A DNA stretch of 64,000 nucleotides from Nigrospora sphaerica (GCA_018287875.1 JAGVVL010000002.1:4836001-4900000), one strand, 5' to 3'. Positions 10,188 to 23,579 are shown, counted from the stretch's first letter. Program-made: numbers and translations. Notes: generated by a model not told the origin, from the letters alone.

Positions 10188-12291
10188 GGGTGCTGTCAAC
10201 TGCCATGTTAAGGAGCAGGTACTACTAAATTGCTGCGTCCCGCCCAGCCCAATAGTGGTGACTCGGTCGGATCAAGGCGCCGTCCGATGAGGCAGATAGT
10301 TGTAGATACTGGCCGGTGCATCCATCCCATACACGCTTCTCCTTCCAGCGCCAGGCCTAGGCTTGCATGGGTGGCTGGCTGCAAGGACTTGGTTTCTACG
10401 TAACAACAATCCATCTTCATAAAGCGCTGTTCCGCTGTGGTTGCCCCAGGTTGCCAGACTGCTAGATGGGGCTTGGCGGAGGTGCGCTGGGTTCCTGAGG
10501 TTAGGAGGCGGGCATGGCGATCTGGAATTTGGCACCTCGGCAGTTGGGCCAGCTGAGAGGGGCGAGAGGGGCAACGTCGTAGCGGTTCCAATCCCAAGAC
10601 GCTCTCGCCTTCGGGGATGGAAGACTTCGAGAAAGACCAGACGGTCTACGCCAATGGAATTAATTGCATCATGACGGAGGCTTGGGCTACTGATCTTCCC
10701 AGTGCCGTGATGCATGGTCAGACCGGTTCCCTCCACCCATGCCCGTTAAAACGTATTGTGTCAAAGGCTGGATGCCAAAGCACCCCGAACGGAGGCTTTA
10801 ATGCATCTATTCGTAAATTGAAGCACAGCGACCAGGGGTCCGCACACCGTGGTGGAAACACCCTAGCCAATCCCTCGAAACGATCCTCCAGCGATGCGGG
10901 TTCGAGACCATTAAACCCAGCGCTTCTGGGGAGTCCTCGGGCGTCTGGCCGCCCTGCCATCATGTGCTCACATCCTGAATGACGACAGCGGCACCCAAGT
11001 TTTGGGTGCATCCACAAACACCCACTACCCACCGCTGCCACCCACCCCCGTCTGTGGCTTACGAATGCGTCGTCCCCCAGTCTTTTGCGTGTCTTTTGAG
11101 TCTTGGTAGCGGCGCACCGATCTGCAAGGTCGCTGCCGGTTTTGGACGCACGTCGTCCAGCGCGCGCGCCCTTTCCCAGAACACCACCACTTCGCGCCCG
11201 CCTTCCCTTCCACCCTATTCCCGTCAACTGCTTAACTTTCTTGCTGCCAGTGAGGTACATACCTACCAGGGTACCTCCCCAATCGGCCGGCGGTGCCAGC
11301 AGTGGCTATTGGGGCCGGCTAACTCCCCCAAAATAGGCAAGGTGTCGAGGCCGCCGTTCCCTTCCTCTCCTACCTTTCCTGCGCGCCTGTGAACTGTAGC
11401 GCCCAACCGTTGCGGAGACGGTGAATTACCAAACGGCCGAGAGGCTCGCAGTTGATCCATCGCAGAGTCCCCTGCACCCGGGGTATCAAACAAGGGGCTC
11501 CAAAGCATCCTGGAGGGCAGGTGAGCAGACAATCTTTCCTACCCCGAGATGGCGTAGCTTGGCGGCTTGGTAAGCTGGTGGTAGGGTTTCCTCCTCGCTG
11601 TTCGGCATCTGACGATTTAAAACTCCCGTTGACCAGATCGCATGGGGGGAGGGAGGGGTAGCACGCGCACCCTTTGGCCTGGCTGCCACCCTCCCATGCG
11701 CAGCTACGTACCAACGACGGAAAGCGGTTCAAGGTCCATGGTCCACCCACGCGCGTCCCCCATACGCCTGGCCAGGCGCGTTGGACGTATCGGGATACTG
11801 CCAAAGGCGGAACCATCTAACGAAGCGCATATGCAAGCGTGGCATGTACTGGCCGATGGTACGCGTACGTAGACGGAGATGGGGATGGGTTTCAGGGACT
11901 CCGCCTTCGTCCCAGCACGTTGGTGACGGATGGAACGGCCATTCGTCCCCAGCTTACGAATTAGACACCTCATCACACAGCCCTTCCTGAGTTTCCCCGC
12001 CCATGGGTCCCCAATACGCAAGACACGGACAAACAACAGCCCGCCGTGTGCCAGTCGCAGGTCCCTGGCGTCCGGCCGGAAGTGGTATGGTCGTGGCATT
12101 GTTCTGGAAGCCTCAGAACAGGTCTCGAAGCCGTTCTAGAAGGCCGGGCACGCCGCAAGCAGGGGGCACAGCTTTGTCGGACGGGACGGGCATGTGCGTA
12201 AGACTGCCAGGGTCGCCCAACCAGCCGCATCCCATCAACGGCGACGCAACAACTATTACCGGCAGCAACAACTATAAAAACACCACAACAA

Positions 12292-12334
12292 CGGCGGCGG
12301 CGGCGGCGGCGGCAGCGGCGACGACGACGCCGCC
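12292..12334. repeat. GGC/GAC trinucleotide repeat
   Basis: A GGC run broken by one GCA and continuing as GAC repeats. It lies in non-coding sequence, so it is a microsatellite and not a coding homopolymer. Confidence 0.9.
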
Positions 12335-13420
12335 GACATGCCATGATGAACCTACGGTGTACGAAGTACAAGTACACCACCCCCGGCCGGTACACTCACT
12401 AACCCTCTGTACTTTACTTACTTGAGTAAGCCGCTAATTACGGACGGGGATGAGTACCCGACTACCCAAGGTACTTGCTATCTTCACAATGGCTCACTGG
12501 CAGGTACAGCCATGGTAAGCTTTGCCAGGTGGCAGGGCAGGCCTTTTGGCAAGGCACAGTAGCGGCGCATGGGACCTACAAATATGCACGAGGAGGCCAT
12601 TGTCGGGCCCTGGCGTCTAGTACCGCCCCGTCTCCCGCGGGGAATACAACCAGACAGGCTCGCAATCCAGCACCCACCGGCTCCGTTTCCTCGTCCCGTG
12701 GCTGGGGAGGCAGGCCCAAGTCCAATGTATGTGGTCAATAGTTCTGCTGCTGGTCGTCGGTCAGGCCCAAACACCTCAGGTCGACGACCCGACCTGCCGA
12801 CGCCCGTCGGAAACCATGGATGGGCCTGGGCGCCCTGAGCCTGCGCAGCCACCGCTCGACGAAGCCATGTGTGCTTGGCAGCTGGACAAACACGACGGCG
12901 GCCCCATAGGATGGACTTCTCGGGTATGGGGAGCCAAAAAGGCGTATCGCGTCCAAGCCCACATCCGTCGCGGCGGTAGAACCCGGACGAGCCAGAGGAC
13001 GCAGGTACTTCGGAGACGGATCGTTTTGCGGGCTTCATCCGACGCCTAGCGAGCAAGCGGCTGGGCCGGTGACAGGACATGGATGGGATCCCAACGCCAT
13101 GGAGGCTGTCGACGGGCCCTGGGGTTGCATCGGCAGAGCTGAACTCCCTCGACTCATCGTGCGTTCGAAAATAGACACAGCATTACTCTCTCCGGGCGCG
13201 CCCTACCGGGGCCAAGCCCAGCCCAGCGGATAGCAGCCCTCCGCGTAGCGCCGCTCCAACCGCACCCAGGCGAGTCGGCGCGGCAAGATTGCTAGAACAG
13301 GCGCCAGCCGCCCAGCGGCATTCCCGTCGTTTTGCTTGCGTGCCTGCGTGCCGGCGTGCCAACTGGTTGGTTGGGGGGCCCATAAGCATCTGGACTTTAG
13401 TGGACTCTCGTTGGTAGACC

Positions 13421-13433
13421 TTTTTTTTTTTTT
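13421..13433. repeat. Poly-T tract, 13 nt
   Basis: Homopolymer in non-coding sequence. Confidence 0.9.
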
Positions 13434-16400
13434 CCCTGCCGGGCGGGCCACGGACACACGGGATCGGGGCTTCGCGGAACGGAAACCCAAGGTACAAACA
13501 CACTTTCATCCATAACTCGGAGTGCCGATGGGAGGAGCAGGAGAGGAAACAAATCTCGGCCTGATGCTAAGAAAGGGTGCACATAGGTGGGCTGCCTTCT
13601 AGTTGTATCGCTACCCAAGGTACCGCCTCGCCGTCCACACTGGGCACGCATCCTGACGGGACGTCGAATCCACCATAGGGGCATCGCTCCAGAGTATGCA
13701 TGTACGTACATACAGAGTCACACACCGATGAAAGGCAAGTAAAGAGAAGTATGTACTCTGTACCCTTACCCCCCTTCCTATCTCCTGGCCCCCGGTGGGA
13801 GGACTCTGTGCCCCCTAGAGGCCGCTTTCCCAAGGCTTGTCGGCCCTCTCGTCTCCATTTTTCACGGTCTAGGCCCAGCGCCGGTCCTGCAGGGGCACGT
13901 GACAGCCGGCCAACAGGCGCTGCGCCTTGTTTGCCCGTACCTGGTGGTGCAGGGCCCAACGCCCAACTGGCCCTTCCCATTCGACTCCCATGGTCCACTT
14001 GGCTACCGAGGTATTCCCACAGCGGTCCGCCTGGCGGTCGGTAGCGGACAGTCACGACGGCAACGATTGTATCAGGCATTCATCGGGATGATCAGCCGCT
14101 TCGAGGCTGCCTAGCAGCCCAGGTGTGTGCCCCACCAACGAGGGGCCGCTCCATCGTCGCTGCGGTGATGTGATCGTATCGTCGATCGGCGGGCTAACGG
14201 TTGGCAGTGTGGGATGCCGATGGTAATACCGATGTAGGTGCAGCTGGCGTCTCGGGCTCTGGCTTCTGTATAGCGCCTGCCCCGAACCCCCTCCTTCTCC
14301 GTCCCGTCTCAACCCAACCCCCGTCCCCCACTGCGCCGGATGGATCATTCATACGTAGCTCGCGAGGGTGATGCGGGCTGCACGTCTCGGGTGTGGGATA
14401 GGAGGTGCATGAATCTTGTCGGAAGGCCTCCCGGCGCCGGCAGACGCTCCGAAGGGGGTAGCTTACACGTCATGGACACATCGGCGAGAGGGCCTGCGTG
14501 CGCGCGGTGGGCGGGCTGCTGACTTTTTCGAAGCCCCGGGAAAGCTGGGGCAACACGCAGTGGTGGCAGTGGTCCCCTTCCGACCACGGCCGCTAAGCAC
14601 CGGCCCCAACAAATGCCTGCCGGCTGCCGCGTCTCGAGTAAGCTCTAGACGACAGACGAGGTACTGAACTATCGCCACGCGTGTGTACGGCGTCACAGGG
14701 TCCAAGGTAGGTATGGATGGCGCATGAGGCTCTTATGACGATAGGGTTGCCGGCACCCCAATAAGCAGCCAAGAACAATGGGCAAGACATCGCGTCGACG
14801 ACGACGTCCAGGCCGCATCATTCACACCCCCGTGGAAGCAGACACGGAGCTGATGTTCGCCGGGCACGGAGCGGGGCTGGTTCGGGTCACACGGCTGGAG
14901 GGTGACGGAGCGCGATCCCGGCCAAGGCCTAGCCAGCTCGAGTCGTCAACCCGACGACACCTCTTGGCTCTCCCACGCTGCCGCGCTGCTAGGAAGAGAT
15001 TCGCCCGGAACCGGCCGAAGAATGAGATACTCCTATTCCATCCTGCCTTCGGCGGACCCCTTCTGCCTACCTGAGGGTATTTTGAGTCGAGAGCGTCTCC
15101 AAACAGCAACGGTCTGACATGAAATGGCCTCACTGCATCGTCCCGTCTCTTGACCGGCGCGGCAGTTTGCGAGCCGGACCCTAGTAGTAACCCAGCTCGC
15201 CCAGTAGGCATGCGATAGCCCGGGCGACTATTGTCTGCTAGATTTTCAGCTTCGGCCGGCAGGGCTGGTAGGGCAGAGGAAGACCCGTACCCTTGGGAGT
15301 TCACCGGGCTGGAGATACTCAATTGCCGACGACGAAGCCTTATCCGGTGGCCCCGCGCTCTCGTCCGACTCGGACGAGCAGGCGTCGGGATTCCGGCACC
15401 TGGTTCCAAGGCGCCCGAGTCAGGCTTCGGGTGAGCGCCCCCCGAGCCCGGCCATTTCTACGTCATGCCGGGCAACGAGAAGGCGGCAGTCGCAGTCATG
15501 AACTGACCGAAGTGGGCACATGGCGGGGTTGCAGCTGCAGGCGCGGGATTTGGAATGGTCATGGGGGTACCGGCGAGTACAGAGGATCGCAACCAGTTGC
15601 CTTTCGGGACCAGCCTGGTAGGTTGGGGACAGGCGACAGACAGCATGCTGTCTTCGAAGACATGCCCCTTAAAGTCTGCCAGGCCATCAGGCACATCGGG
15701 CCCCAAGGACAACACCGGCTCCGTGCTGTTTTGGATACGGGAGCTCACCACGCAAGCCCAGGTCGGCCAGGCCAGTCGAGGCCCGTCCCAAGAAGGAAGA
15801 CCAGATTGGGGTGCCTCGACACGCGCTCCCAACCGGCCGGTCGAGCCACTGTGACGCATCACGAGCTCACCTGGAGGGTATAGGGGAGACCTTGGCCAGT
15901 TGTGCTGCTCCCCCCGCGGGCAGCTGGACCAGCAGCCAAATCCAGCGCTTCCCCAGCTCATGCTCCTTGGAGACACCTGGATTCCCAGACGGCTCGTCGG
16001 CCCCCCCGGACGAAGAAGCTTCGGTTAGGCCAGACGCCTGCTCGACCGATCCAGAACGGTGTGAACCCCCCACGTGCGCCGCAGCCTTTGGCGGGCAGCG
16101 AGAAACGGTCGGCAGAACGGGGTACCCCAGGAATGACAACAACGGTCAGCAGGTCGGCTTGTTGCGAGTCACGCCTCCCCGGGAAGCTTGACTGTCCTGG
16201 CGAGCCCTTTTCGCCCGGGACTCCTTTCCGCACCCCCACAGCTCCTTAGAGAGGGGTGGTGATGGGCCAGCTAGCGAGCCTGCCGAGCCTGCCGGCCGGG
16301 GCAAGGTACTCTGTCGTTCCCAAGTACGCGCCGGGCCCGAGTTTAACAGCTGGCGGGGCCCTACGCCCAGACCGCCGAGCCGGGCCTGGTCGGCTGTCAC

Positions 16401-18474
16401 CCTGGTGCTGTTGCCGCCGTCAGCCCGCCCGGGGCCTGGGCGCTTGCGCTTTCCTTCGCGAGGCATAGGCGCGAGGCCCAGCGGAGCGACGGCCTCTCAG
16501 AACGACGTAATGGGTGACGGCATCGCCTAGATGGCCCGTATTGGACAGGGCTCACGGGCCCTTGGACCCTTACTCGGGATCAGAAAAAAGAGCGTGCCGG
16601 ATATTCGCTTACCCCCGGAGATTGGGGGAGATCTTGAAGACAACGATAGGCGCACGGGACCTCGGTGATCGGGTCAAAGATTCGTGTTAGACGGGCCACC
16701 GGGCGTACCTGATTCAGCTCATAAGCTTCGCCGCCGCAGTTAGTCTTCGTTTCCTACTTACGCATGACACTGCTCCCACGTGAAAACAGAACAAACCGCC
16801 CAAGGAACCGCTTGCTGGACGATCCATTGTCGAATGTGTTGTCGGTGGGTAGGGTACGGGGTTGCGTCGGACATGGTGTTCGGCTCCTGTGGGCTCTTCG
16901 CCGACACCATCGCTCTCCTTTCACGGAAGTGCCCATCCTCGGCTCATGAATGTGTGTAGGTCGGTATTGCATCTGCCAAGCATGACAGACAATCAAGTCC
17001 CAGCCCCTTCGAAGTGAGCTTGTCTCGTACAATCGCGCCGAGTTGATCTTGGCTGGCTGATCAATTTGGAGACGGGGGCCGAACGAGGCGGGGTGGTGGT
17101 GACGGACAATGGAGCAAGCTACGTGCACACCTCTACCCTGGACTCTGTGCCTGTACTCGAGACTAAGAAGCAGGTGAAAAAAAGCAGCGGACCTTCCAAC
17201 AGCTTCGCGTGCCAGTTTGCGATAACCGCCCGGACCCGTCAGCTGGCCCAGGGAACGCTGATAAGAGTTCTCTCGCTCTTCCCTTGCAACAGAGCCGGTT
17301 CCCGCGCCGCGGGCTCTCGGGGGTCGACTGGCCGCGTGTCACGCCGGGCGTCCCCGAGCGCGCCGTCCTTCGGCGGCAGCAGGTGGGGATCGCGACCGCT
17401 GAAAGGCACCGCGCCGGGGGGCCCTCGCCGAAATGTCCATGCCACCGCAGGACATTGGGTCCAGAACGGGGGCGCTGGGCAACAAGGTGCGGCGAGTCAC
17501 CTGGCTTCATCACCAAAAGTCGTCGTCACCCAGGGCGACGACGCCCATGCGGGGATTCGTCATGGCGACGAGGGGCGACGTGGACTCACCGCCGGCCCGG
17601 CCAATCGGGTCGTCGTCGTCGCGGAGCCACAGACGTCCATCGCGGAAGCCGATTGTGCAGGCGACGAGCAAATGCGGGGGGGAAGGAAGGGACGGGGATA
17701 GGAAATAAGGCTGCCTGTCAGCTTCGGCTCGACGTTAGGCCTGTTCGTCCAATGGGCGGTCCCGGGGGATGCGTGGCCGCTTCTAAGCTTCCTCTTTCGG
17801 TCTCGGGTGCGGTCTAGAACCGCCAGGCAATGAAGGCTGCGTCGTACGCATGGCTGGCAAGAGAGGAAAAGTGAGCGGCTGAGAGTATGCCCGCAGAGAA
17901 GCTCCCGGGGTGCATCAGTCGGTTCTTTTCGCGTGCTTATCTGCCGTTCCAACGCCATGGCGGGCGATGGATGGCTTGGTGCGGGTACGGAACAGGCAGC
18001 CAGTCGTTGGTCGGGCGGGCGACGCCTTGTAAGTGAAGGAGCCTGATGGTGGGTGATCCAGAGGCGCGACCAGGGGGGGGGAGATCCCATTGATGGTATT
18101 TGCCCCAAATTAGATAAGTACAGAACATACATACGGCAAGTAGATGTAGGTGGACGGCTTCAGGCGTACGTTATCCGTTACGCAACCCCCAAGCGAAAGA
18201 GGTTGGCTCGAGGCGCCCACACACGACGCAAGACTCGATATCCCGCGTCTCCGGCTTACGTTCTGTTTCTCCCCCTCCGCCATCTCACGATCCCGCATTC
18301 CTTCGCCTCACTCACCCGACGTTACCCTCGGAGCTACCTCGTCTCTCGCAGCGTCGTGCACACATTCGCCTATTCGCGCTAAGACGGCGGGTTGTTTCAG
18401 GACCGCTGCCGCGAGAAGCTTGGCTGTGGTTTCATCGGCCCCGCCAGGAGCGTTTCAATTGCAGCCCCGGAACC

Positions 18475-20767
18475 ATGGCCTACTCTGATAACCTGTACTC
18501 GGCCTACGACGACTCGGACAGCGACGACCAGGTCGATCCGCTGTCGCCCTCGGACGGCTACTTTGCGACGTCCGGATCGTCCCACGTCGTACCGAACGTG
18601 CCCAATGTCATGGTCCCTGACCCCACCCTCCGGGATCAAGAGACGGCCGGGGAGTCGAAAGCTCGCGAGGCCGATCAGGAGCGACGGCTACATAACCTCG
18701 ACCATGGCCATCTCCCGCGCCACGGCGAGGCCACCAGAAACCCCCAACATTCGCTGACGACTGCTGCTTCTGCCCTGTCCGCGCACACCCTGCCCACCTC
18801 GCCGGCCACCAACGCGTACCCGGCTTACACGTCGTACTCGTACACCCCCCCGACGTCGGCCTACGCGCCCTCGTCGTCAGCTTCGGCCTCGGCTTCGCAG
18901 TTGCCGCGCCGGACCGTGCCTTTCAGAGGACGCTCGGCTTCCGTCTATTCAGACGCCCCGCCGGCTTACACGCCATCCGCCACCTCGCCTCTCTCGCCCA
19001 CGAACCCGGCCCAGCAGAACCCCCGCTACGGCACCGTTACGCCCAGCATGGGCATCGAAAACGAGCACCTCCTGGGGCGCGGCCCCGAGAGCATGGCCCC
19101 CCCGCATGACGAGGAGGCGGCTGCCCCCCCGTGGAACCGACGCGTCCGGCGACGTCTCCCGGCCTGGCTCAGTCTCCGCACCGCCCTGTTGGCTTCGGTC
19201 CTCATGATTGCGAGCGTTGGCTTCCTGGCTAGCTCATATAGGGTTTTCAAGACCGACGGAAACGTACGCACTCCCCACGCCCATGTCTTTCAGTCAAACC
19301 CCCTCTTGGACGTGGCCGAGCTGACAAAAGATGCAGCGAACCATAAAACCACAGCCCCCTCCGGAGGCGGTCGTCACACCGCCGGGAGAGCCGCAGACGC
19401 CCGCGCCCTCACAACCGGGCCTGCCTGTGGCGCAGCCGCTTCAGGCCACCTATTGCTCAAAGGCCACGTACCGCTTCCCCGAGCAGATCATGGCCGTCGA
19501 TTTCAGCCAAGGCAGGAACTTGTCCTTTGTCCAGGATCTGTCATCCCGCTCCGGCCTGGCGTCTGTCAGGATCGGCGGCCAGGTCAACATCCGAAAGCTC
19601 GACCAGGGAGGGTATCCCCGCGTGTTGCTGGAAATCGTCACCAATGACAAGGATATGCGCCTGGATGTGCTCGTCAAGGAGGCCAAACAAGTAATGAGGA
19701 TCACGGCCCCCAAGCGGTCCGAGGGCGACGCCGAGGGCGACGGGCCGTGTGTAGAGATGCGCGCCACCATCTACGTCCCCGAGGGCGGCGAACTGCAGCT
19801 GCTGGGGATCAAGACGACGCACCTCGACATCCTCCTCCTCGACGACCTGTCCCTCAAGGTCACAAGCTACTCGCGCCTGGAGAGCGACCTTGGGGACATC
19901 CTCTCGGCCGTCGATCAGCCCCGTACCTACACGGGCAACGCCCTCGCCCTCGGCGGCGGTCCGGACTTCGTATACACCCCAGCCAAGAGCACGTATACCT
20001 TTGATTCGCGCATCATCGAAGTGCACAACGTGGTCGGAAACATCGGGGGCACCTGGCCTCTCTACGACGTCCTGGGCCTGCACACGACGGGCGGCAACAC
20101 CCAGGTCAGCATCGCGCCTCAGCCCGCCCTCGCATCGGCTCCCAAGTCGGCCGTACTCTCGTTGAGCTCCGTCTCGGGCTCCATCAGCGCCACCGAGCCC
20201 ATCCACGTCCTCGACCAGATGCCCGTCCGCGACTACCTGGTCGACCTCCACTCGACCTCGGGCAAGATCCGCGGCGCCCTGGCCTTCGGCATGGGCATCG
20301 AGCTGAGGAGCACGGCGAGCGACCTCGCCGTCGACCTGCTGCCCGTCCTGGACGTGGCCAAGGTGAGCGCCCAGTCGCCCGCCCAGCTCGAGACGGGCAC
20401 GACGAGCGGCACAACGGCCGTGAGGGTGCTCGACCCCGTGTGGCACGGCCCGAAGCTCGACGGCGCCGGCAAGAGCGCCGCCCCGTCGGCCGCGGCACCG
20501 CGGCTCCTCGACTGCCTCCAGGCGGTCCACAAGTCGACGAGCGGCAACATCGGGCTCAAGTACCCGCAGGCGTGGGCGGGCGACTTCGCCGCCGAGTCGA
20601 CCGCCGGCACCCTCCACGTCCGGGGCCCGGGCGTCAAGGTGACCAAGTCCACCGGCGGCTGGGGCCGCAGCGAGCTCCGCGCCTACAGGGGGTCCAGCGG
20701 GAACGCGTCCACCATCATTGCCCGAACCATGATTGGAAACATCGACTGCTCCATCGGGTCCGCGTGA
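18475..20767 (+). CDS. Type II membrane protein with DUF4097-like repeat region
   Basis: Two exons, 18475-19263 and 19337-20767, encode 739 aa. The 73-nt intron has GTACGC donor, a CTGAC branch site at 19321-19325 and a CAG acceptor, and joins the two frames in phase 0. Residues 1-235 are cytoplasmic-type, Ser/Thr/Pro/Tyr-rich and disordered (YSYTPPTSAYAPSSS). A basic stop (NRRVRRRLPAW) precedes one membrane span (LRTALLASVLMIASVGFL). The outer part starts Pro-rich and becomes a beta-rich domain with recurring SxSGxI steps (SVSGSI, STSGKI, STSGNI, MIGNIDCSIG), the pattern of DUF4097/beta-helix proteins. Function is unknown; a plasma-membrane or ER surface role is inferred from topology only. 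The start ATG (CGGAACCATGGCC) is the first in frame. Such proteins are common in Sordariomycetes, but I cannot name an ortholog. Confidence 0.78.
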
Positions 20768-22884
20768 AGCTGGGACCAAGAACTGCAGGGGGCGCGGGGC
20801 ACGGCGGCCCCGAGGCGGGGCCCAGCTTCCGGCCAGGCGAGAGGCGCGCATACTAAGATACCCAGGAATGCCTGCTCCAGGGGGAGCCGGGTCGAGCACG
20901 GCATGGCGTTTGGTGGTAACCCGGTGTTGGGGGGAGTTCTTTCGTATTTATTGATTATGAACCGGCCATGACAACGGTTGAATGGAAAAGACAACATGCA
21001 CACGCTCAAAGGTCTCGTCTGTACCACACTCGCTGGGGCAAGGCTCAACCTGTCCTGCCTGACAGTTCCGTTGCCTCGCTCCCCTTGAATTCCTCGGGTG
21101 AAAACTACGCTGTTGATGATGCTGCCCGGTTGGAGAGGCCTTGGAGATGGCGTCGCAGGCACTCCTAACACCTCGTCCAGTCCGTTTCAATGTGAATGCA
21201 GGCGGGGAGCCACGTCCATCCCTGATGGATCCGCGCCAAATATCTACTCAAATCGGCGGGATGAACGTGCCTGCAGGGCCAGTACACGGTGATCCTCGTC
21301 CCAATGTACGACCGTTGTCTCTCCGGGCTGACGACGTAGAAGCGCGTGGGAAGCTCGGTCGGGACAACGAATCCACGGCGCATTGCCGTCGTCGTGCTGC
21401 AGCCCACGAGGTGTCAGCCGGGGAAGCAAAGGAGGGGGTGAAAAGGGGTAGGATTTGCTTACCTGGGGAGCCAAGCCGCGGATCTCCACGGCCGGGCCCA
21501 AATCACAACCTCGTTTCCTTCTCTCAGCCTGTGTCTGTCGGCCAGGAGCATTCTTGCCAAGCCTATGGGACCTTCGCCTTCTTCCGGGCGGGGACGGAGA
21601 AGGATGACAGCGTCGGTCAGATTTGGCACCTCTAGCATTTCATCGTCGTCGTCGTCCGCAAAGAGACCCCCAAAAACCGGGACATGCCCACGCCCGGTAG
21701 GGAGCCGAGCGGCCATTTCTCCTGCTCCCCCTTCCGCTCCAGCTCGGGGCTCAATCGGAATGGCAGCTTGGGGGGCGGGTGGTAACAGTGGTCCGTGGTG
21801 CTATCGAATTGCATGCGGCGGGCTGGGTACGCCGTGCTGACTATGCCGTGCGGCGCGGGGAGTGGACGATATGGAGATAGCCCAGTAGGTTACATATATA
21901 TGCGGGTGGGTGAATCAGTCCTAGCAGTGGAAGATGGCCGCCGGACGCACGATGAAGTGGAAAACACGAAGTAAGGTTAAGAAGCCGTAGCGTGCGCCAG
22001 GGGAATCTGCTAAGTTGGTGTCGGCATAATACCTTTCCCTCCAAGGGTGATGCTGTTAAGCTTGGGCGTTGTGTCCGCAACGCTCTTGTTTTTGCCCTGG
22101 AGTAAACATAGGATAACATGTTCAGCCTGGAACACCCCCCCATCCCCACTTCAACAACGTATCGTAGAGGCTTCCGTAATGGTAGTTCGCTCGGGGCCAT
22201 ATGCACAGCCGGAACCCCCGAGTATCTGGGATGGACTGAAGCGATCTGTCGATTCGGTGCCATTCTGAAAGGGGACCGGCAGGTGTAGACCAAAGTGACC
22301 CCAAAAAGCAGGTACTTGGCTGAGTGGCCGTTCATAGGAAGGAGGTAAAGACGTAGGCGTAGGTGTAGGTGCACTGCATTGCCATTGATACAAGAACAGC
22401 TCCGTGGCAATGGACCCCCGCTTTGCGGCCACACAGAACGACATCGCCATGATCAGTCCGACCCTGGATTCTCGTCCGCTTTCTCCCATGGCCGATGTGG
22501 CCGTATCGTATCACCGCCTCGCTGACATGGAAGATTGAGCACGTTGCATCCGCATTCGGCTTCTGTAGCTCTTCCGTGTACCGCGCAACGGCTGCCGATG
22601 TCGCTGTTTACCCAGTCGCCCCTCGTCGCCGTTTGCGTATGAACTAACATGACCATTTTTTGGAGTCATGGTTTACCCGGCCTCGCTTTCGCCCTCGCCC
22701 CCGTGCTTCCGCCCGCCCTCGACACCTGATCATCCAAGCACCCAAACGGACAAGCGCGCCCATCCCGTCCCCTCCGAGGCGTCACCACGGTCCCCAAAAC
22801 CGGACAAAGCAAGCAAGGGGAAAGGGCGCGCGGGAAAGAAAGAGGGAGATAGGGAGAAAGAGACGGAGAACCGGAGGGGGGAAA
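20768..22884. other. Intergenic region, no gene seen
   Basis: Contains the 3' flank of the membrane-protein gene and the leader of the Cys/His-rich gene, whose last 100 bp (about 22790-22884) are A/G-rich. Open frames on both strands here have no protein-like features. Confidence 0.5.
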
Positions 22885-23579
22885 ATGTGCATCGAGATCC
22901 GGACCTACCACAACGCCTGCGGCCACTATCGCTACCAGAACACGCACCACTGCCACGTTGTGCGGCGGTGCGGGCCCCGCGACGTCAGGATGACGCTCGA
23001 CCGCACCCTCGAGCTGCCGGCGCCGCCGTCGCGCATCCCGCCCGGCCTGCTCAACTGCAAGATGCGCCGCGCCGCGCGCCCCGTCGGCGACGTGTGCGGC
23101 GACTGCGCCCGGGCGACTCGCGGCAACGACAACGAGGACGGCACTCGCGGTCCCCGGGGGGACGACGGCCCCGGTATCCCGCGTACCCCGGCGCGCGGGG
23201 CAGGTGAGTCGAGAAGCTCGGGGAGGGGACGGCCGTCGGCACGGCCCGGAGGAGAGGGGAGAGGCGCGCGTCGTGGCCGCGGCACCGGCGACAACAAGAG
23301 CACTGCTGATCGTTGGCTACCCCATCCGCCTTGCCCCCCACAGATCACGGCGCGCTCGCCCTGGACCCGGCGGGCAGCGAGGCCGTCAAGCGGATGCGTG
23401 ATAGCTTTATGCGCATGTCACTGCTGTCCCAGCCCCCGACAGAGCAGTATGGCAACGCAGTGGGTTGGGCGCACTCTGCGACGGCCACAGACGAGGTTCG
23501 GGATACTGGCAAGGCAGAGGGTACCGGCAAGGCCGAAGATACTGGCAAGGCGGAGGACACACGCGATGCCAAAGCATAA
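22885..23579 (+). CDS. Small Cys/His-rich protein with C-terminal GKAE repeats
   Basis: Two exons, 22885-23203 and 23344-23579, encode 184 aa. The 140-nt intron has GTGAGT donor, a CTGAT-like branch and a polypyrimidine CCCCCCACAG acceptor; phase 1 joins the frames exactly. The N-terminus (MCIEIRTYHNACGHYRYQNT, then HHCHVVRRCGPRD) and a later CKM...VCGDC pair place Cys/His residues as in a small zinc-binding fold. Short proteins with this MCxEI...CGH..Y start are frequent in Sordariomycetes and of unknown function. The tail carries three 6-residue repeats (DTGKAE, GTGKAE, DTGKAE). The leader is strongly purine-rich (AAAGAGGGAGATAGGGAG). It converges on the TilS gene, with 225 bp between stops. 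I cannot assign a role; RNA or protein binding through zinc would be a guess. Confidence 0.7.
23502..23555 (+). repeat. Three 18-nt coding repeats (GKAE units)
   Basis: Three in-frame 18-nt units encoding DTGKAE, GTGKAE and DTGKAE at the end of the Cys/His-rich protein, followed by a degenerate fourth (DTRDAK). The units differ only by a few substitutions. Confidence 0.9.

Larger units (their letters stand above)
8001..18474. other. 10.5-kb gene-empty GC-rich region
   Basis: No ORF in any frame has protein-like composition, family motifs or plausible exon pairs. Open frames here (for example 7489-8697 plus, 15976-15458 minus, 17066-17701 plus) are rich in Arg/Gly/Pro/Cys and contain no hydrophobic core pattern. 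The stretch has many GTAC/GGTACC-type short palindromes, CT/GA-skewed tracts and microsatellites. No transposon termini, tRNA or RIP-type decay was seen. It must include the promoter of the gene starting at 18475. Confidence 0.55.

Noticed and set aside
10897..10915. B-box-like GCGGGTTCGAGACC
   Set aside because: The T-stem does not pair and there is no upstream A box, so not a tRNA gene.
19541..20899. 452-codon minus-strand frame opposite the membrane-protein gene
   Set aside because: Rich in Gly/Arg/Val/Ala with no motif; a shadow of the GC-biased plus-strand codons.
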